Positions 1-10,434 of a stretch of 64,000 bases of DNA are shown one piece after another. The stretch covers positions 20,545,460 through 20,609,459 of the forward strand of contig CM046341.1 of assembly GCA_025403435.1 (NCBI GenBank), written 5' to 3'. This DNA comes from Artocarpus heterophyllus (Eukaryota; Streptophyta; Magnoliopsida; Rosales; Moraceae). A program made the position numbers and the translations under genes. Numbering within the stretch: the first letter of the stretch is position 1; each line of letters begins with the position of its first letter. The notes beneath the pieces were generated by a model that did not search any database, was not told the DNA's origin, and saw only the letters and a program-made list of their open reading frames with translations.

Positions 1-1660
1 AGATTTTATCCCATTTGACTACGCCGGGCACTTCAGAACAGAATGGTATAGCTAAGAGAAGAAATAAAACTTTAATGGACATGGTCAAGTCCATGATGAG
101 TTATTCATCATTGCCTTTGTCCTTTTGGGGATATGCATTACAAACTGCATGTTATCTTTTGACAATGTGCCTTCAAAATCAATTCTTAAAACTCCTCACG
201 AGTTGTGGACCGGCAAAAAGACATCATATTCGCATATGGTGATGTCTAACTCATGTCTTGATTAGGGATGCAAATAAGTTGGAGGCATGTACAGAAGTTT
301 GCATGTTTGTAGGATATCCAAAAGGGACTAAAGGGGTTTATTTCTATAACTAAAAGGAAAATTAAGTCGTGGTTTCAACCAATGCAACTTTCCTTGAGGA
401 GAGTTACATGGGCAACTTTAAGCCTCAAAGTAAAGTAGTGCTTGAGGAGTTGTAGAGTGATTCAATCACTCTGGGGGTTCTCGTAGAAACCACTCCAATT
501 GGTGTAGAAAAACCAAACAAACCTAAACAACAACCTAAGGAGCTTTAGCATAGTAAGAGGGTCAGGCGTCAACCCGAGAGGTATATATCCAATGGTGATG
601 TCTTCTTAGTTGAACTGGATGAACATGATAGGGATCCTTACACTTATGCAGAGGCTATGGAGGATGTTGATTTGAAACTCTAGACAAAGGCCATGAACAT
701 AGAGATGAAGTCTATGGAGACTAATCGGGTCTGGGAGCTTATGGATCTTCTCGAAGGGGTAAAACTCATAGGGTGTAAATGGATCTACAAGAGAAATAGA
801 GGAGTGGATGGAAAGGTCAAAAACTTTAAGGCTAGACTGGAAGCTAAAGGATACATGCAAAAGGAAGGAATCGATTATGAGGAAACCTTTTCACCTGTCA
901 CCGTGCTTAAATCCATCTGCATTCTCTTGTTCATAGCTGCCGCTCTCGACTATGAAATTTGGCAGATGGATGTTAAGACGACTTTTCTAAATAGCTATCT
1001 TGATGAGCCCATTTATATGGAGCAACCAGACAGGCTCAAGGTCAAGGGTCAAAAGGGTAAGGTTTGTAAGCTGCTAAAGTCAATATATGGACTTAAGTAG
1101 GCTTCCCATTCTTGGAACGTAAGATTTGATCAAGTAATCAAGACTTATGGGTTCACAGAAAATGTAGATGAACCATGTGTGTACAAACACATTAAGGATA
1201 GAAAGGTGGTTTTTCTACTGCTCTATGGAGATGACATTCTGTTAATTGGCAATGAAATTGGGGCGTTGTCGTCGGTGAAATTATGGTTGACCAAGCAGTT
1301 TAACATGAAGGACTTGGGTGAGGCTAATTTGGTTCTCAGTATCTAGATATTTTGAGATAGGAAGAACAAAATGATAGCTTTGTCCTAAGCCGGCTACATA
1401 GATAAGATTCTCAGGAGGTTTGTAATGCATAATTCCAAAAAAGGTGGGCAACCATCTAGGTCTAAAATTACTCTTTTTAAGAAAGACCCTCCAAAGTCTG
1501 AGGAAGATAGAGAATACATGAAGAAGGTGCCTTATGCTTCGATAGTGGGTAGTCTCATGTATGCCATGCTTTGCACATGATTAGATATTTGTTATGCAGT
1601 TGAGATTGTAAGTCGATTTCAGGCAGATCCAGGAAAGAACCATTGGGTTGTAGTCAAATA
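1..1660 (+). mobile_element. Decayed Ty1/Copia element, pol fragment (integrase, RT, start of RNase H)
   Basis: This is the 3' half of a Copia polyprotein and it runs off the left window edge. In order it holds the C-terminal integrase core (GTSEQNG with an RNA-binding-type RRNKTL, about 25-90), a linker to about 590, the reverse transcriptase (about 690-1330) and the start of the RNase H domain (about 1500-1660). It breaks off after a segment matching DPGxNHWVxVK. The same segments occur in the same order in the Copia element at 16775-19080 (minus strand), so both belong to one family. Many in-frame stops (for example near 350, 540, 680, 1098 and 1342) and frameshifts show it is long dead. 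The catalytic YVDD box reads as YGDD near 1225-1240. No LTR is visible at the right break, so this end is truncated rather than complete. Confidence 0.93.
693..1100 (+). pseudogene. Copia reverse transcriptase, longest surviving reading frame
   Basis: This is a 135-residue open stretch of the Copia RT domain (RVT_2 type). It begins inside the segment [18 protein letters not shown] and runs through [32 protein letters not shown] and the core [12 protein letters not shown]. It ends at LLKSIYGLK followed by TAG, where related copies have Gln (CAG). The catalytic aspartate of the first RT motif (QMDVKT) is present. The ATG is an internal Met of the polyprotein, not a real start. The same Gln-to-stop change after SIYGLK occurs in the other Copia copy of this window (near 17888), so the stop may have been present in their shared source or may have arisen twice. 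The fragment cannot encode a working enzyme. Confidence 0.9.
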
Positions 1661-1780
1661 CAGAGTGTGGAGGAAACGATTATTTGTGACACATGAAATA
1701 CAGACATACACGCTATGGATAAAACTAAAAGATTACAGATGGAGATTCAAATCAAATGGCTACTTCCAGCTTTCTTTCTG
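1661..1780. other. Junction between the Copia break and the LOG pseudogene
   Basis: These 120 bases do not continue the Copia reading frame and hold no recognisable coding. On the minus strand they are the 3' flank of the LOG-like pseudogene. I see no poly-A tract, which would have supported a simple retrocopy. Confidence 0.5.
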
Positions 1781-2383
1781 CTATTCAAGCTTGGATGTTG
1801 CAATGTCAGACTTTGGATGGATGATTTGCATCTTATCTAACAATTCCTCAACTGTTGAAATAGTTACAAAGATTTGTCTCCCCGATTCTACATTGAAGTT
1901 TTCTTCCACAGCGTAATCTAGAAATTTTAAAAAACCATCATAAAAACCATTTACATTTAAAAGTCCCGAGGGTTTGGAATGAATGCCCAATAAATGCCAA
2001 CTAGCAACCACAAATATTTCCTCAAGGGTATCTAGACCACCAGGTAATACAATAAAAGCATAAGAATTATCAATCATTGTTTTATGATGTTCAAGGGTAT
2101 CCAAAAATCTTTTTTCCCTACCTATTGTTTTTCCACAATAGTTCCCCTTAGCTAAGAGTCAAGGAATAATTCCCAAGACTTCGACACCACCAGTCTTATC
2201 TGCAGTTGCCACATTTCCCATTAATCCTAAACTACCACCCCTATAGGTCAAGTTAATCTTCCTGTATACTAAGACTTGCTCTAAGTGTTTTGCAGCTTCT
2301 AGATAGACTTTATCTTTTCCAAGACTGGAACCGCAAAAGACATAGACATTCTTCATTTTCTTGGTTGATTAGGAGGTAGACAT
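1781..2383 (-). pseudogene. LOG-like: LOG-like cytokinin riboside 5'-monophosphate phosphoribohydrolase, intronless pseudogene
   Basis: LOG enzymes release active cytokinin bases from their nucleotides in the cytosol. Reading from the ATG at 2383, one uninterrupted frame of 200 codons reaches the TAG at 1781, close to the usual LOG length (about 210-220 residues). It holds the N-terminal nucleotide-binding signature VYVFCGSSLGKDK, the GGSLGLMG loop, and LPGGLDTLEE, the counterpart of the family motif PGGxGTxxE. LGIHSKP, the GLLNVNGFYD segment and a C-terminal VEELLDKM helix follow. Only two stops break it: TAA at codon 5 (2369-2371; an in-frame ATG follows at 2356) and TGA at 2159-2161. There is no frameshift and no intron, although plant LOG genes normally have several introns. 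Two signature positions are altered: Gly to Asp in the PGG motif, and the usual HQRKAEM segment reads HHKTM, losing the family Arg. It is therefore a decaying copy, probably a retrocopy, and not a functional enzyme. Confidence 0.85.
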
Positions 2384-2420
2384 AATTGGTTTGTATGAGA
2401 GGTTGCTTTATGTCTGCTCC

Positions 2421-2427
2421 ATTTATA
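2421..2427 (-). promoter_or_regulatory. TATA-like box upstream of the LOG pseudogene
   Basis: On the minus strand the sequence TATAAAT lies about 38 bases before the ATG at 2383, a plausible plant core-promoter spacing to a short leader. If genuine, the copy carried or gained its own promoter. The whole region is AT-rich, so a chance match is possible. Confidence 0.35.
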
Positions 2428-2430
2428 CTC

Positions 2431-4570
2431 AGGGTTTTACATGAGATTTTAAAGATAAGGGACACACAAAAAGACTAAAGAGACAAACGAGTAGGTAACA
2501 AAAAGGCAATCCAAAGGTCTAAACAAAATATTGTGCATGTAAGAAAGTAAGAAAAGTGGTTGACATTTTATGGAAAGTTTGATTTACTTTTTGCAAAAAC
2601 TTAGACACGACTTGTATAATTTTTGACAATTGAGAATGGTTTGACAGTAAACACTCTGACACAACTGTAAATCTTTTGACAAATATACACTGAATCTAGA
2701 AAGTCAATATAAATGACAAACTACTGTAGAACTTTGAAATTTGAGACTCAAATATGAAAATATCTAGATAAGTTTAAAAAATTTAAACATGTTGCAGTAC
2801 CGCATGTGATGTGTCTGATAGGATAATATATTTTATTATATATATATCTATATAATATTGAAGAAAACCATAAGTTAAATAAGATACTAACACTTACTAT
2901 GTCAATCTAATAATCACAATTATTTTGAATACAAAGGCAAATATTTTGAGTACAAAAAGTTTTTACCAAAGAGAAAGACAGATTATTGAACACCAACTAA
3001 AATGATTTCAAACAAGCAAAGACTAAACAACCTTTACAGAGCGATGACTTATTCCCCATCTAGTTTTCTTGTGATTTGGCAAACAGGATCTTGAAATATC
3101 ATATTCCTGAGACGTTATCTTTTTGCATAGAATTTAGGCCAGAGTTTAAAGATAGCACATTGAGCATATCCATTAGGGTGATCTTGAAGAGAATGATGGA
3201 GGTTATCTAAGTTCTCTTTAGAAAGTCCATCCCTGCAAAACCTTATTTTATCCTCTTTATTTATAGACACAAAACCAGGTGAAGTGCATTTACCTTTACA
3301 ATTTTGTCATCCACATTTGTTACAAGTGACCGCGATGACACGAGCTCTTCTTTTCATCAAACTGATGCTCTAAGTTAAAATGGGTCAGGTTGTTTTAGGC
3401 TTTAACACATTTGAAACGAGTTATGCAATTAACATGATAATTGAAGCCCAACTTGTATAGATCTTAAGCCCAATTCGAAGCCTACTTAAAACAAAATTGA
3501 CCAAAATAAATGACAAAACCCAATTTGATAAAAATCAGAAGTCTCCCTGAATGTTATCTAAACCGTTCCATAACAACAAAATCCTCTTGTAACTCAAATA
3601 ATTTGTTTTAATCAAGACCTTATTTAACAATACATACACTCCTATCTTATCCTTAATACCAGTATCTATTAATATATATCCACCATTAACATTACCAAGA
3701 GTTTGAATGTAACTAACCTTAAAATCAATATACTTTCTGTCTTCTAACATAGACCAATGAGCAATGACTATTGATATTACTACTTAAGGACATCTACTAT
3801 CCTCACAATCCCACTTATACAATCTTTAATTTTCTCATATAACAAAACCTCAAGTAACAAAGAGATTCACATCTAAGCATCTAAAAGCTAAACCTCACAT
3901 CGTAAAGGTCCAAAATCATTATAGATGATTAAAGTATTATGATCTACTTAAGGAAATTTCCATTGAACATTTTCACATTATATCTATTCATAAGGACAAA
4001 TATTACCACTTAAATACAATGTACATAATGGAAATATTCTAACCTTGAGATTCATGCATTCTTTGCCTTTACACAGTCCCAATAGACCAAAAGACTAATG
4101 TTTATCTCTCTCGAGGTTCAATACCATAGATTCCTAGATCATCTCATATTCCTTAAATGAATGGAACTTCTAAGAAAAGTTATCAATACTTAAGTACTCC
4201 ATCGAGTCAACACATAATCACTCCATAGGTTTAAATCAATTATGAAGAATTTGGCACATCTATACCAAACTTGAAATTAGCAACTCAAGCCTTATATTTC
4301 TTATTCTTTCTCATGAGATAAAAGGCCCTTAACTCCTTGCATCTATACAAATCTCTCTTAAACAATCCATGCACAATTCATTCCATATAATTATTGCATC
4401 CACATAACCATTAATACTTCTATTCTAGGGTTTCATCATGTTACATTCTCCTAGACTGTATAAATCAACCTGAAGGTTCACTTTGATGATGATATTGAAC
4501 ATTCAACAAAAAAAATCTCAAAACTAGATTTTTAAAGTGGTGCTACACTCCCTAAATTAACCGAACCTAG
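2431..4570. other. AT-rich sequence without a recognisable gene
   Basis: No protein family is recognisable on either strand. A 71-codon minus-strand frame at 3535-3750 has no motif I know. The right end adjoins the PBS-like site of LTR A. This stretch could therefore be the eroded internal region of that minus-strand element, but I see no gag, protease or RT in it. Confidence 0.4.
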
Positions 4571-4589
4571 GTTCTAATACCAAAAATCC
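4571..4589 (-). other. PBS-like site next to LTR A
   Basis: On the minus strand, directly after the LTR end, the sequence reads TTTGGTATTAGAAC. This is close to TGGTATCAGAGC, the primer-binding site for initiator Met-tRNA used by many plant LTR elements. It sets the orientation of LTR A as minus, with any internal region lying to its left. Confidence 0.6.
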
Positions 4590-5849
4590 TGTAACGCTCC
4601 TAAGTATGTGTTAATAGTTTTTAATAAGTTAAATAAATATCAGAAAATAAAAATAAAACATCAACAAAAATTTGTCTGTGACTTAAATAAAAACTCTCAA
4701 ATCAAAATAAAAGTATAAATAACAATTAAACCATAGTTTAATGTAGCACCTTAAATTTAATAATATAAAACTGTCATCATCATCATTCCAACCCTCAACA
4801 TACCTTAATACAGTCTCAGAAAGTAACACACGATGTTTATATTATCATGATGGACATTCTTAACAAATGAAGCAAATCCAAAATTATATAGCCACATAGC
4901 TTCCTAAACTATTTTTTTGTCGCCATCTCACACTTGATGAGTCCTAAAAAGATAGAAATATAGGGGAATGAGCGACAACATACTCAGTAGGAAAAACCAT
5001 TACTCACTTTTAGGTTTTTATCATAGCTATATTAAAACCTGCATGGTTAGTTAATTCTCATTCATTATTTATCAATATTATAATGTTCAATTCTAGTGGA
5101 TACCTTATGACTATTCTTACCAAGTTCCATACATATATGTATACATATTAATTCAATATTCAATTATACTCATCTGTATCCACCGTATAATAGAATATCA
5201 TATCACTCAACTCAACAAAACCCAAATGGGCATGCTTGACCACCCTACATTCATTCCAAGGGTGTCCGGTGAGGGGACGTCAAGCCCTGGATCCTCACCA
5301 AGTCGATTCTTGTATAGTGTGTTTTGGGACTTTCGATCCAAGGGAACACCATCACCTCTCCTATATTTTACCTTTTAGGGTATTCGTGCCTAAAGACGTA
5401 ATCGCTGCCCTCTTCACTTCTTACTATTCATTTATAATCAATCATTATTTATGGAGTTAGTTTTTCTTACCATGCTTCTCAATTTACAACACCATATGTC
5501 AAATCAATTTATTCCTCACTGTATAACACAGGACGAGTTTATATCACTATCTCATATGTGATACTTATATAATAGCACTTGAGCATATATATATATATAT
5601 AGATTGTAATAAAACAACCAATTTTAATTCTATAAAAACCTCACAAAAGATGAGTAATATATTCCCTACCTTTTTGCAAAATATCTACTGATAACTTCCT
5701 ACTTGCGCAATTAAATTCACTACATAAGCTCTAAGTATGTTGTTATCCTAGACGTACAATAACCACATTCAATATTTAAATATCAAACACACAAATTTTG
5801 AAACATTTCTTAGCCTCAAAATATTGAAAATAATCAAGTTTAAACTATT

Positions 5850-6062
5850 GGGTCGGCCTACCGATCAACTGTTTTCGACCTAACAAACAAAACTACTATG
5901 TTTGGACTCTCTGTTTACTTGCCAATTTCAAAGTTCGGCCTATTGGTACTGTTCAACCATTGGCTTGCCGAACTGTTGGGTTTGGACTATAGATGTTTGG
6001 CCTACCAAACTCCCAATTCGGCCTGCCGAACTTGTCGGCTGTTTCGGTCTGTCGATCCTGCT
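5850..6062 (-). repeat. GC-rich dyad array in LTR A
   Basis: About six partly degenerate copies of a GGCCTRCCGAAC-type unit stand out from the AT-rich surroundings. The best one, TTCGGCCTGCCGAA at 6017-6030, is a perfect inverted repeat with a 2-base centre. The array lies in the same relative place as the one in LTR B. Confidence 0.8.
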
Positions 6063-6759
6063 CAGTGCTGTTGACCGCACTATACTATATGCGGTCGACT
6101 GCGACCCTCCTGAATTGGGTAAAAACCAGTTCATCCTAAAGTGGAAATATTGTGTTTTAAAACAATTTTCTACTCCAAATCAGTTTTTAATGCATAAAAC
6201 TTGATTAAAACACTTTGAAAACATGTTAACATGTGAAAAAACAAACTTCTTTGAATTTTCATACCCAAATCACAATCAAAGGTCACAAATTCAAAGTTCA
6301 TTTAAAACCAAAACCAAAACATGCTTATATCAAACTTTTTTATTTAAAACCATGGAAATCTCTTCCATGCATCAAGCTAATCCGTAATAAACTTTTGAAA
6401 CATGTTTTCAACATTCAAATGAAATTAAATTGATAGTAGGACCTCTATTGTAGACCTATAAACTCATATTTTCTACACATACGCTATAGGAAAAACAAAA
6501 TAGGTGTATGTCAATATCTCATGAAAACTCAATTATGCAGCAAATTAAATGAGTAAATTTGGAGTGAAGATGGTAGATGAAACCACATTCATTTTGTAAA
6601 TATCTTACCTTAAAATCTCATTGAAAACTTTAAGTCATCAAATCAAAGGATTAACCTCATGTTTAACTTTGGCATAGAGACTTTCGAACAACATGGAGCT
6701 AGGTCTTAGACTTAGAGAGCAAAAAGATGGAGGAGAAGAGAGTGAGAGGAAGACGTTTC

Positions 6760-9082
6760 TATAACACCCGTTATTTTTATAATGGGTATCATTATAATTA
6801 AATTAATTACTGGCGTGCCAATTAAAATTTTTATTCATCTAAAATCTATTTCACATTATTTTTTTTACCTATTTTTAAATTTTCAAAAAAATTTTCTACA
6901 CCTATTTGGTATATTGACCAAGATGCCCTTGGAACTTCTAAATTATTTCAAAAATAACATTTGGCATTATATGCCCCAAAGTCACCGATGGAGACCACCC
7001 TTCACCTATTTGTTTCCCTTCAATTATTTTGATCTTCTTTGAGTTTCATCCTTTCACTCTCTCTTGCACATTTCTCTCTCTTTCTCTCTCTCTCTTTTTC
7101 TCTCTTTTTTCTTTTTTTCTTTCTTCTCTTTGATTTCTCCAAGATTGATGATCATCAACTTAGCTTTAAGATAATCAAGAAAGAAATCCAAAGTTATTTT
7201 CTTAGATATTCCAAAATCATAGAACAAAGATCAAACATTTTTGCAAACAAAATCACTAATTTTCTTCAAGCTTGAGGTAAGGTTTTCCATGCTAAAACTT
7301 TGATCTAAATTCGTGTTTTAGCATGAGATTTGTGAAAATGTGTGTTTGATGTTTATGGGTAATTATACGATGATTTTGAAGTTTGATTTACATAAATCTT
7401 TGTTTAAAATGAGATTTGAAAAGTTTTGATTTTTGGTTTAGAATTGTATGCTAGGTATGAAAATTTTGAGAAGGATGATCTATATGTGTTTGAATGTGAT
7501 TTTCCATAGTTTTTATGCATTTTATATGTCTTGGAAGTTGATAATATTGAGTATTTAAGTTTGAAACCTTCGAAAATAAAAAATTGAATTTCAAGAAATT
7601 CTTCTGTTGGTAGGCCAGGCCTGTTGACAGGTTCTGCAAGCCAAACCTTGTAGGCTGGCAAGATAAACTCTGCCAAACCGGTAGGCTAAGCCCTACGGAT
7701 TAACAAACCAACAAGGAGGCCTAGAATGTGCAGTTTGATCGGTAGGCTAGAAATAAATGCTTGGCAGGCCGATCAGTCGGTCCAAACTCCTCTGTTTTTC
7801 AACGTTTTGTGTTACGAAATATTCCAAGGATTTTATATTAATGATTATGGCACCCTAATAAGAATAGATGGTAAATTAACATGATTATAGATTTGGAATT
7901 AAGTTCAAGTATAGTTATTTTATACGTTGTAGGATAACAAAGTAGTTGGAGCTTATGTGGTGAGCTTGGTATCATGAGAGAAGTTATCGACATGGTATTT
8001 GCCAAGAGATAGGGATTCTATTACTCATCTTTTGTGAGGTTTTGATGGATTAAAGTTTGATTGTTTTACATTGCAAGATATGTATATGATATTTTGAATG
8101 TATATGATTATACCATAGCATTATGATGTGGAACTCATCCTGTATTATACAGTGAGGAAACATAATGATTTGACACATGTTGCTATAAATTGAGAAGCAT
8201 TGTTAGAAAAACTAACTCTATGAAAAATGATTGATTATAGAGGAATGGTGAGACGTGAAGAGGGCGGCGGTTACGTCCTTGGGCATGAATACCTTAAAAG
8301 GTAAAATAGGGAGAGGTGATGACGCTCTCTTGGGTCGAAAGTCTAAGAACACACTGTATAGGAATCAACTTGGTGAGGATCTAGGGCTTGATGTCCCTTT
8401 ACTGAAACACCCTTGGAATGATTGGATGGTGGTCAAGCGCACCCATTTGGGTTTCATTGAGTTGAGTGAAATGATACTCTATGGCACAATGGATATAGAT
8501 GAGCATAATTGAATCCTAAATAACTATGTATACATTTATGTATGGAACTTGTTAAGAATAATCATAAGGTATCCATCGAAATTGAACATGATAATATTGA
8601 TGAATAATCTTGAGAACTAACTAACCATGCAGGTTTTAATGTGGTAATGATAAAAACCTAAAGGTGAGTAATGGTTTTCCCTACTGAGCATGTTGTATCT
8701 CATTCCCCTATATTTTTATCCTTTTAGGACTTACAACGTGTGAGATGGTAACAAGAAACATAGTTGAGTAAGCTATGTAACTGTATACATTAGAATTGCT
8801 TCATTTGCTAAAGAATGTCCTTCATAATAATGCAAGCATCGTATGTTACTTACTGTGACTGTATTAAGATGTGTTGAGGATTGGAATGATGATGATGACA
8901 ATTTTGTATTATTAAATTTATTGTGTTACATTAAATTGTGGATTAATTGTTGTTTATATTTTTATTTTGTTTTGAGAGTTTTCAAATAAGTCCCAAGAAA
9001 ATTTCTTTTGATGTTTTATTTTTAATTTTTTATCTTTATTTAATTTATTTAAAATTGTCAACCCCTACTTAGGGGCGTTATA
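6760..9082 (+). mobile_element. LTR B: solo LTR nested head-to-head inside LTR A
   Basis: The element starts TATAACACCC and ends GGGGCGTTATA. These are the expected TG...CA ends with a G-to-A and a C-to-T change. It is flanked by GTTTC (6755-6759) and ATTTC (9083-9087), a 5-bp target duplication with one mismatch. No PBS, coding or second LTR follows, so it is a solo LTR of 2323 bp. Its downstream part is the reverse complement of LTR A. For example, the ACATACTCAGTAGGAAAA side of LTR A near 4980 is mirrored near 8680, and the GTGTGTTACTTTC-type end near 4820 is mirrored near 8850. Removing it restores a continuous CT-rich leader in LTR A. A CT tract (7065-7115) and a GC dyad array (7607-7785) repeat the internal layout of LTR A. 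Confidence 0.8.
7607..7785 (+). repeat. GC-rich dyad array in LTR B
   Basis: This is a degenerate array of GGTAGGCCAG, GGCAGGCCGATC and related units in a very AT-rich context, about 500 bases downstream of the CT tract. It is the counterpart of the array in LTR A, but sequence similarity between the two arrays is much lower than in the flanking LTR sequence. Confidence 0.75.
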
Positions 9083-9326
9083 ATTTCAAAGAAGAGAGAG
9101 AGCTTAGTGTTGCACAAAAAAGAGAAAAGAAAGATATATTTTTCTTTGTTGGAGGGCCCGGTTGAAGAAGAAAATAATAGAGAGGGGGAGACAAGCAGGT
9201 GAGTGTTAGGTGCCAATGTCTCCTTTGTAAATAAATGATATAGTAGAGGTAAATTGGTAATTTTAAATTGGCACATTATCACATTAAATTTTAAAACATC
9301 ATACCTGTTAAAATAACAGTTTTACA

Positions 9327-10429
9327 TGAGCTTAAAAATGGATGGAAAGAGAGTAATTTTGAGTATAAAATTTCATTTATTCATCTTGAAGGGGCAAAGT
9401 GGAAGTTTTGAAAACTTTTGGGCCAAAAATATAATTTCTAGTTGAAAGAGGTGTGCCTCTGTGCCAAAGCCCTTGTAGCCATGCCCTAGTACAGAGAGAA
9501 GGCACGATCACGAGAAGGAATCTGCACAGTCTCGCCAAATCCATGTAGAGCGTGTGGCTGTGAGCCACAAACGGCGCCCCTACGTGTGGAAATTGAAGCC
9601 CGTGCATCTAGATGCCTAGCTATGTGCGCGGCTGTGAAGAATAAGGCCTGTTCCCCTGCATGTGCCCAGCCTGTTCATATGAGAAATAGTTATGCCGTGA
9701 GGAGAAAAGCTTTCCCATGTGCGTTCCTTTACTTTTTGCTCAAAATTTGACCTAAAATTGGTCTAAAGTTGCTTTTTTTCATTCTTAAAACACAAAACAT
9801 ATAAATACCACCTTAGAAACACAAGTTATATATCAATTTTTCATTTTTTCTAGCCAAATCTTGGAGAGAAAAAGAAGAAGAATTCTTTTGAAGTTCAAGA
9901 AGTTTTGTCCGCATGGAAATTTCTTTAAGACCGTCAACAAGAGTTTTTCTTTTTCCTTCTTTCCTTTGAACTTGAATATATATATATATTTTTTTGTTAT
10001 TTAATTTCAAGAATGTGTTAGGCTAATTTTGTCTTTGGTTAAGGGTGATTTCGAAACCCTAGACTAAAATATGTAATTGATATTTTTTGAATTATTTTCA
10101 TTTTTCCCAATCAGAGTAGTTTATGTTCTTCTATTTTAATTTTAATGATTTTTATTTTTTTTGGGTTGGTCAACCAAGTGAGATAGTATAATTATCTATT
10201 GCTAAACTAGAAATTCTTGATCCGTAATTGTCTTGGTTTTCTAATTATTAGTAGTAAACTGTGATCGATAATTGCGAGAGGTTTTTGTTAATTATGGCAA
10301 GGAACGTAACCTAGGTTATACAATCTGAGTTTATGTGTTTATTATCTAGATCAACATATCTTTCTTAACGTAGTGCTCCTATTGAATTGAACTTAGAGAG
10401 CTTATTCGAGGTTATTAAAGGGAAAGAGA
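9327..10429 (+). mobile_element. Left part of an older LTR-like sequence, possibly Athila-type
   Basis: This stretch has a GC-richer segment with GTGTGCCTCTGTGCC and GCCCGTGCAT-type phrases (9450-9660), then a TATA-like ATATAAATA (9800-9808). A long AT-rich leader follows with phrases such as ACGTAACCTAGGTTATAC. This layout resembles LTRs of Athila-type plant Gypsy elements. The sequence stops at the TSD of the chromovirus and resumes at 28837. The assignment rests on general layout only. Confidence 0.4.
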
Positions 10430-10434
10430 TTAAG

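Larger units (their letters stand above)
4590..9326 (-). mobile_element. LTR A: Gypsy-type LTR on the minus strand, interrupted by LTR B
   Basis: Read on the minus strand, the LTR begins TGTAAAACTGTTATT at 9326 and ends GGAGCGTTACA at 4590. It therefore has TG...CA ends and the GCGTTACA finish seen in the other Gypsy LTRs here. The LTR B insertion occupies 6760-9082; without it, LTR A is about 2.4 kb. Its CT-rich leader is split by the insertion: one part lies at about 9088-9190, the other at 6690-6755. A GC-rich dyad array lies at about 5850-6062. No 3' LTR or matching TSD partner is visible, so the element is incomplete. Confidence 0.7.

Noticed and set aside
1781..2383. Functional LOG gene
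   Set aside because: Two in-frame stops are present, and signature residues (Gly in the PGG motif, Arg in the QRK segment) are changed.
7039..7275. Frame starting with a hydrophobic Ser/Leu/Phe run, resembling a signal peptide
   Set aside because: It translates the CT microsatellite in the leader of LTR B.
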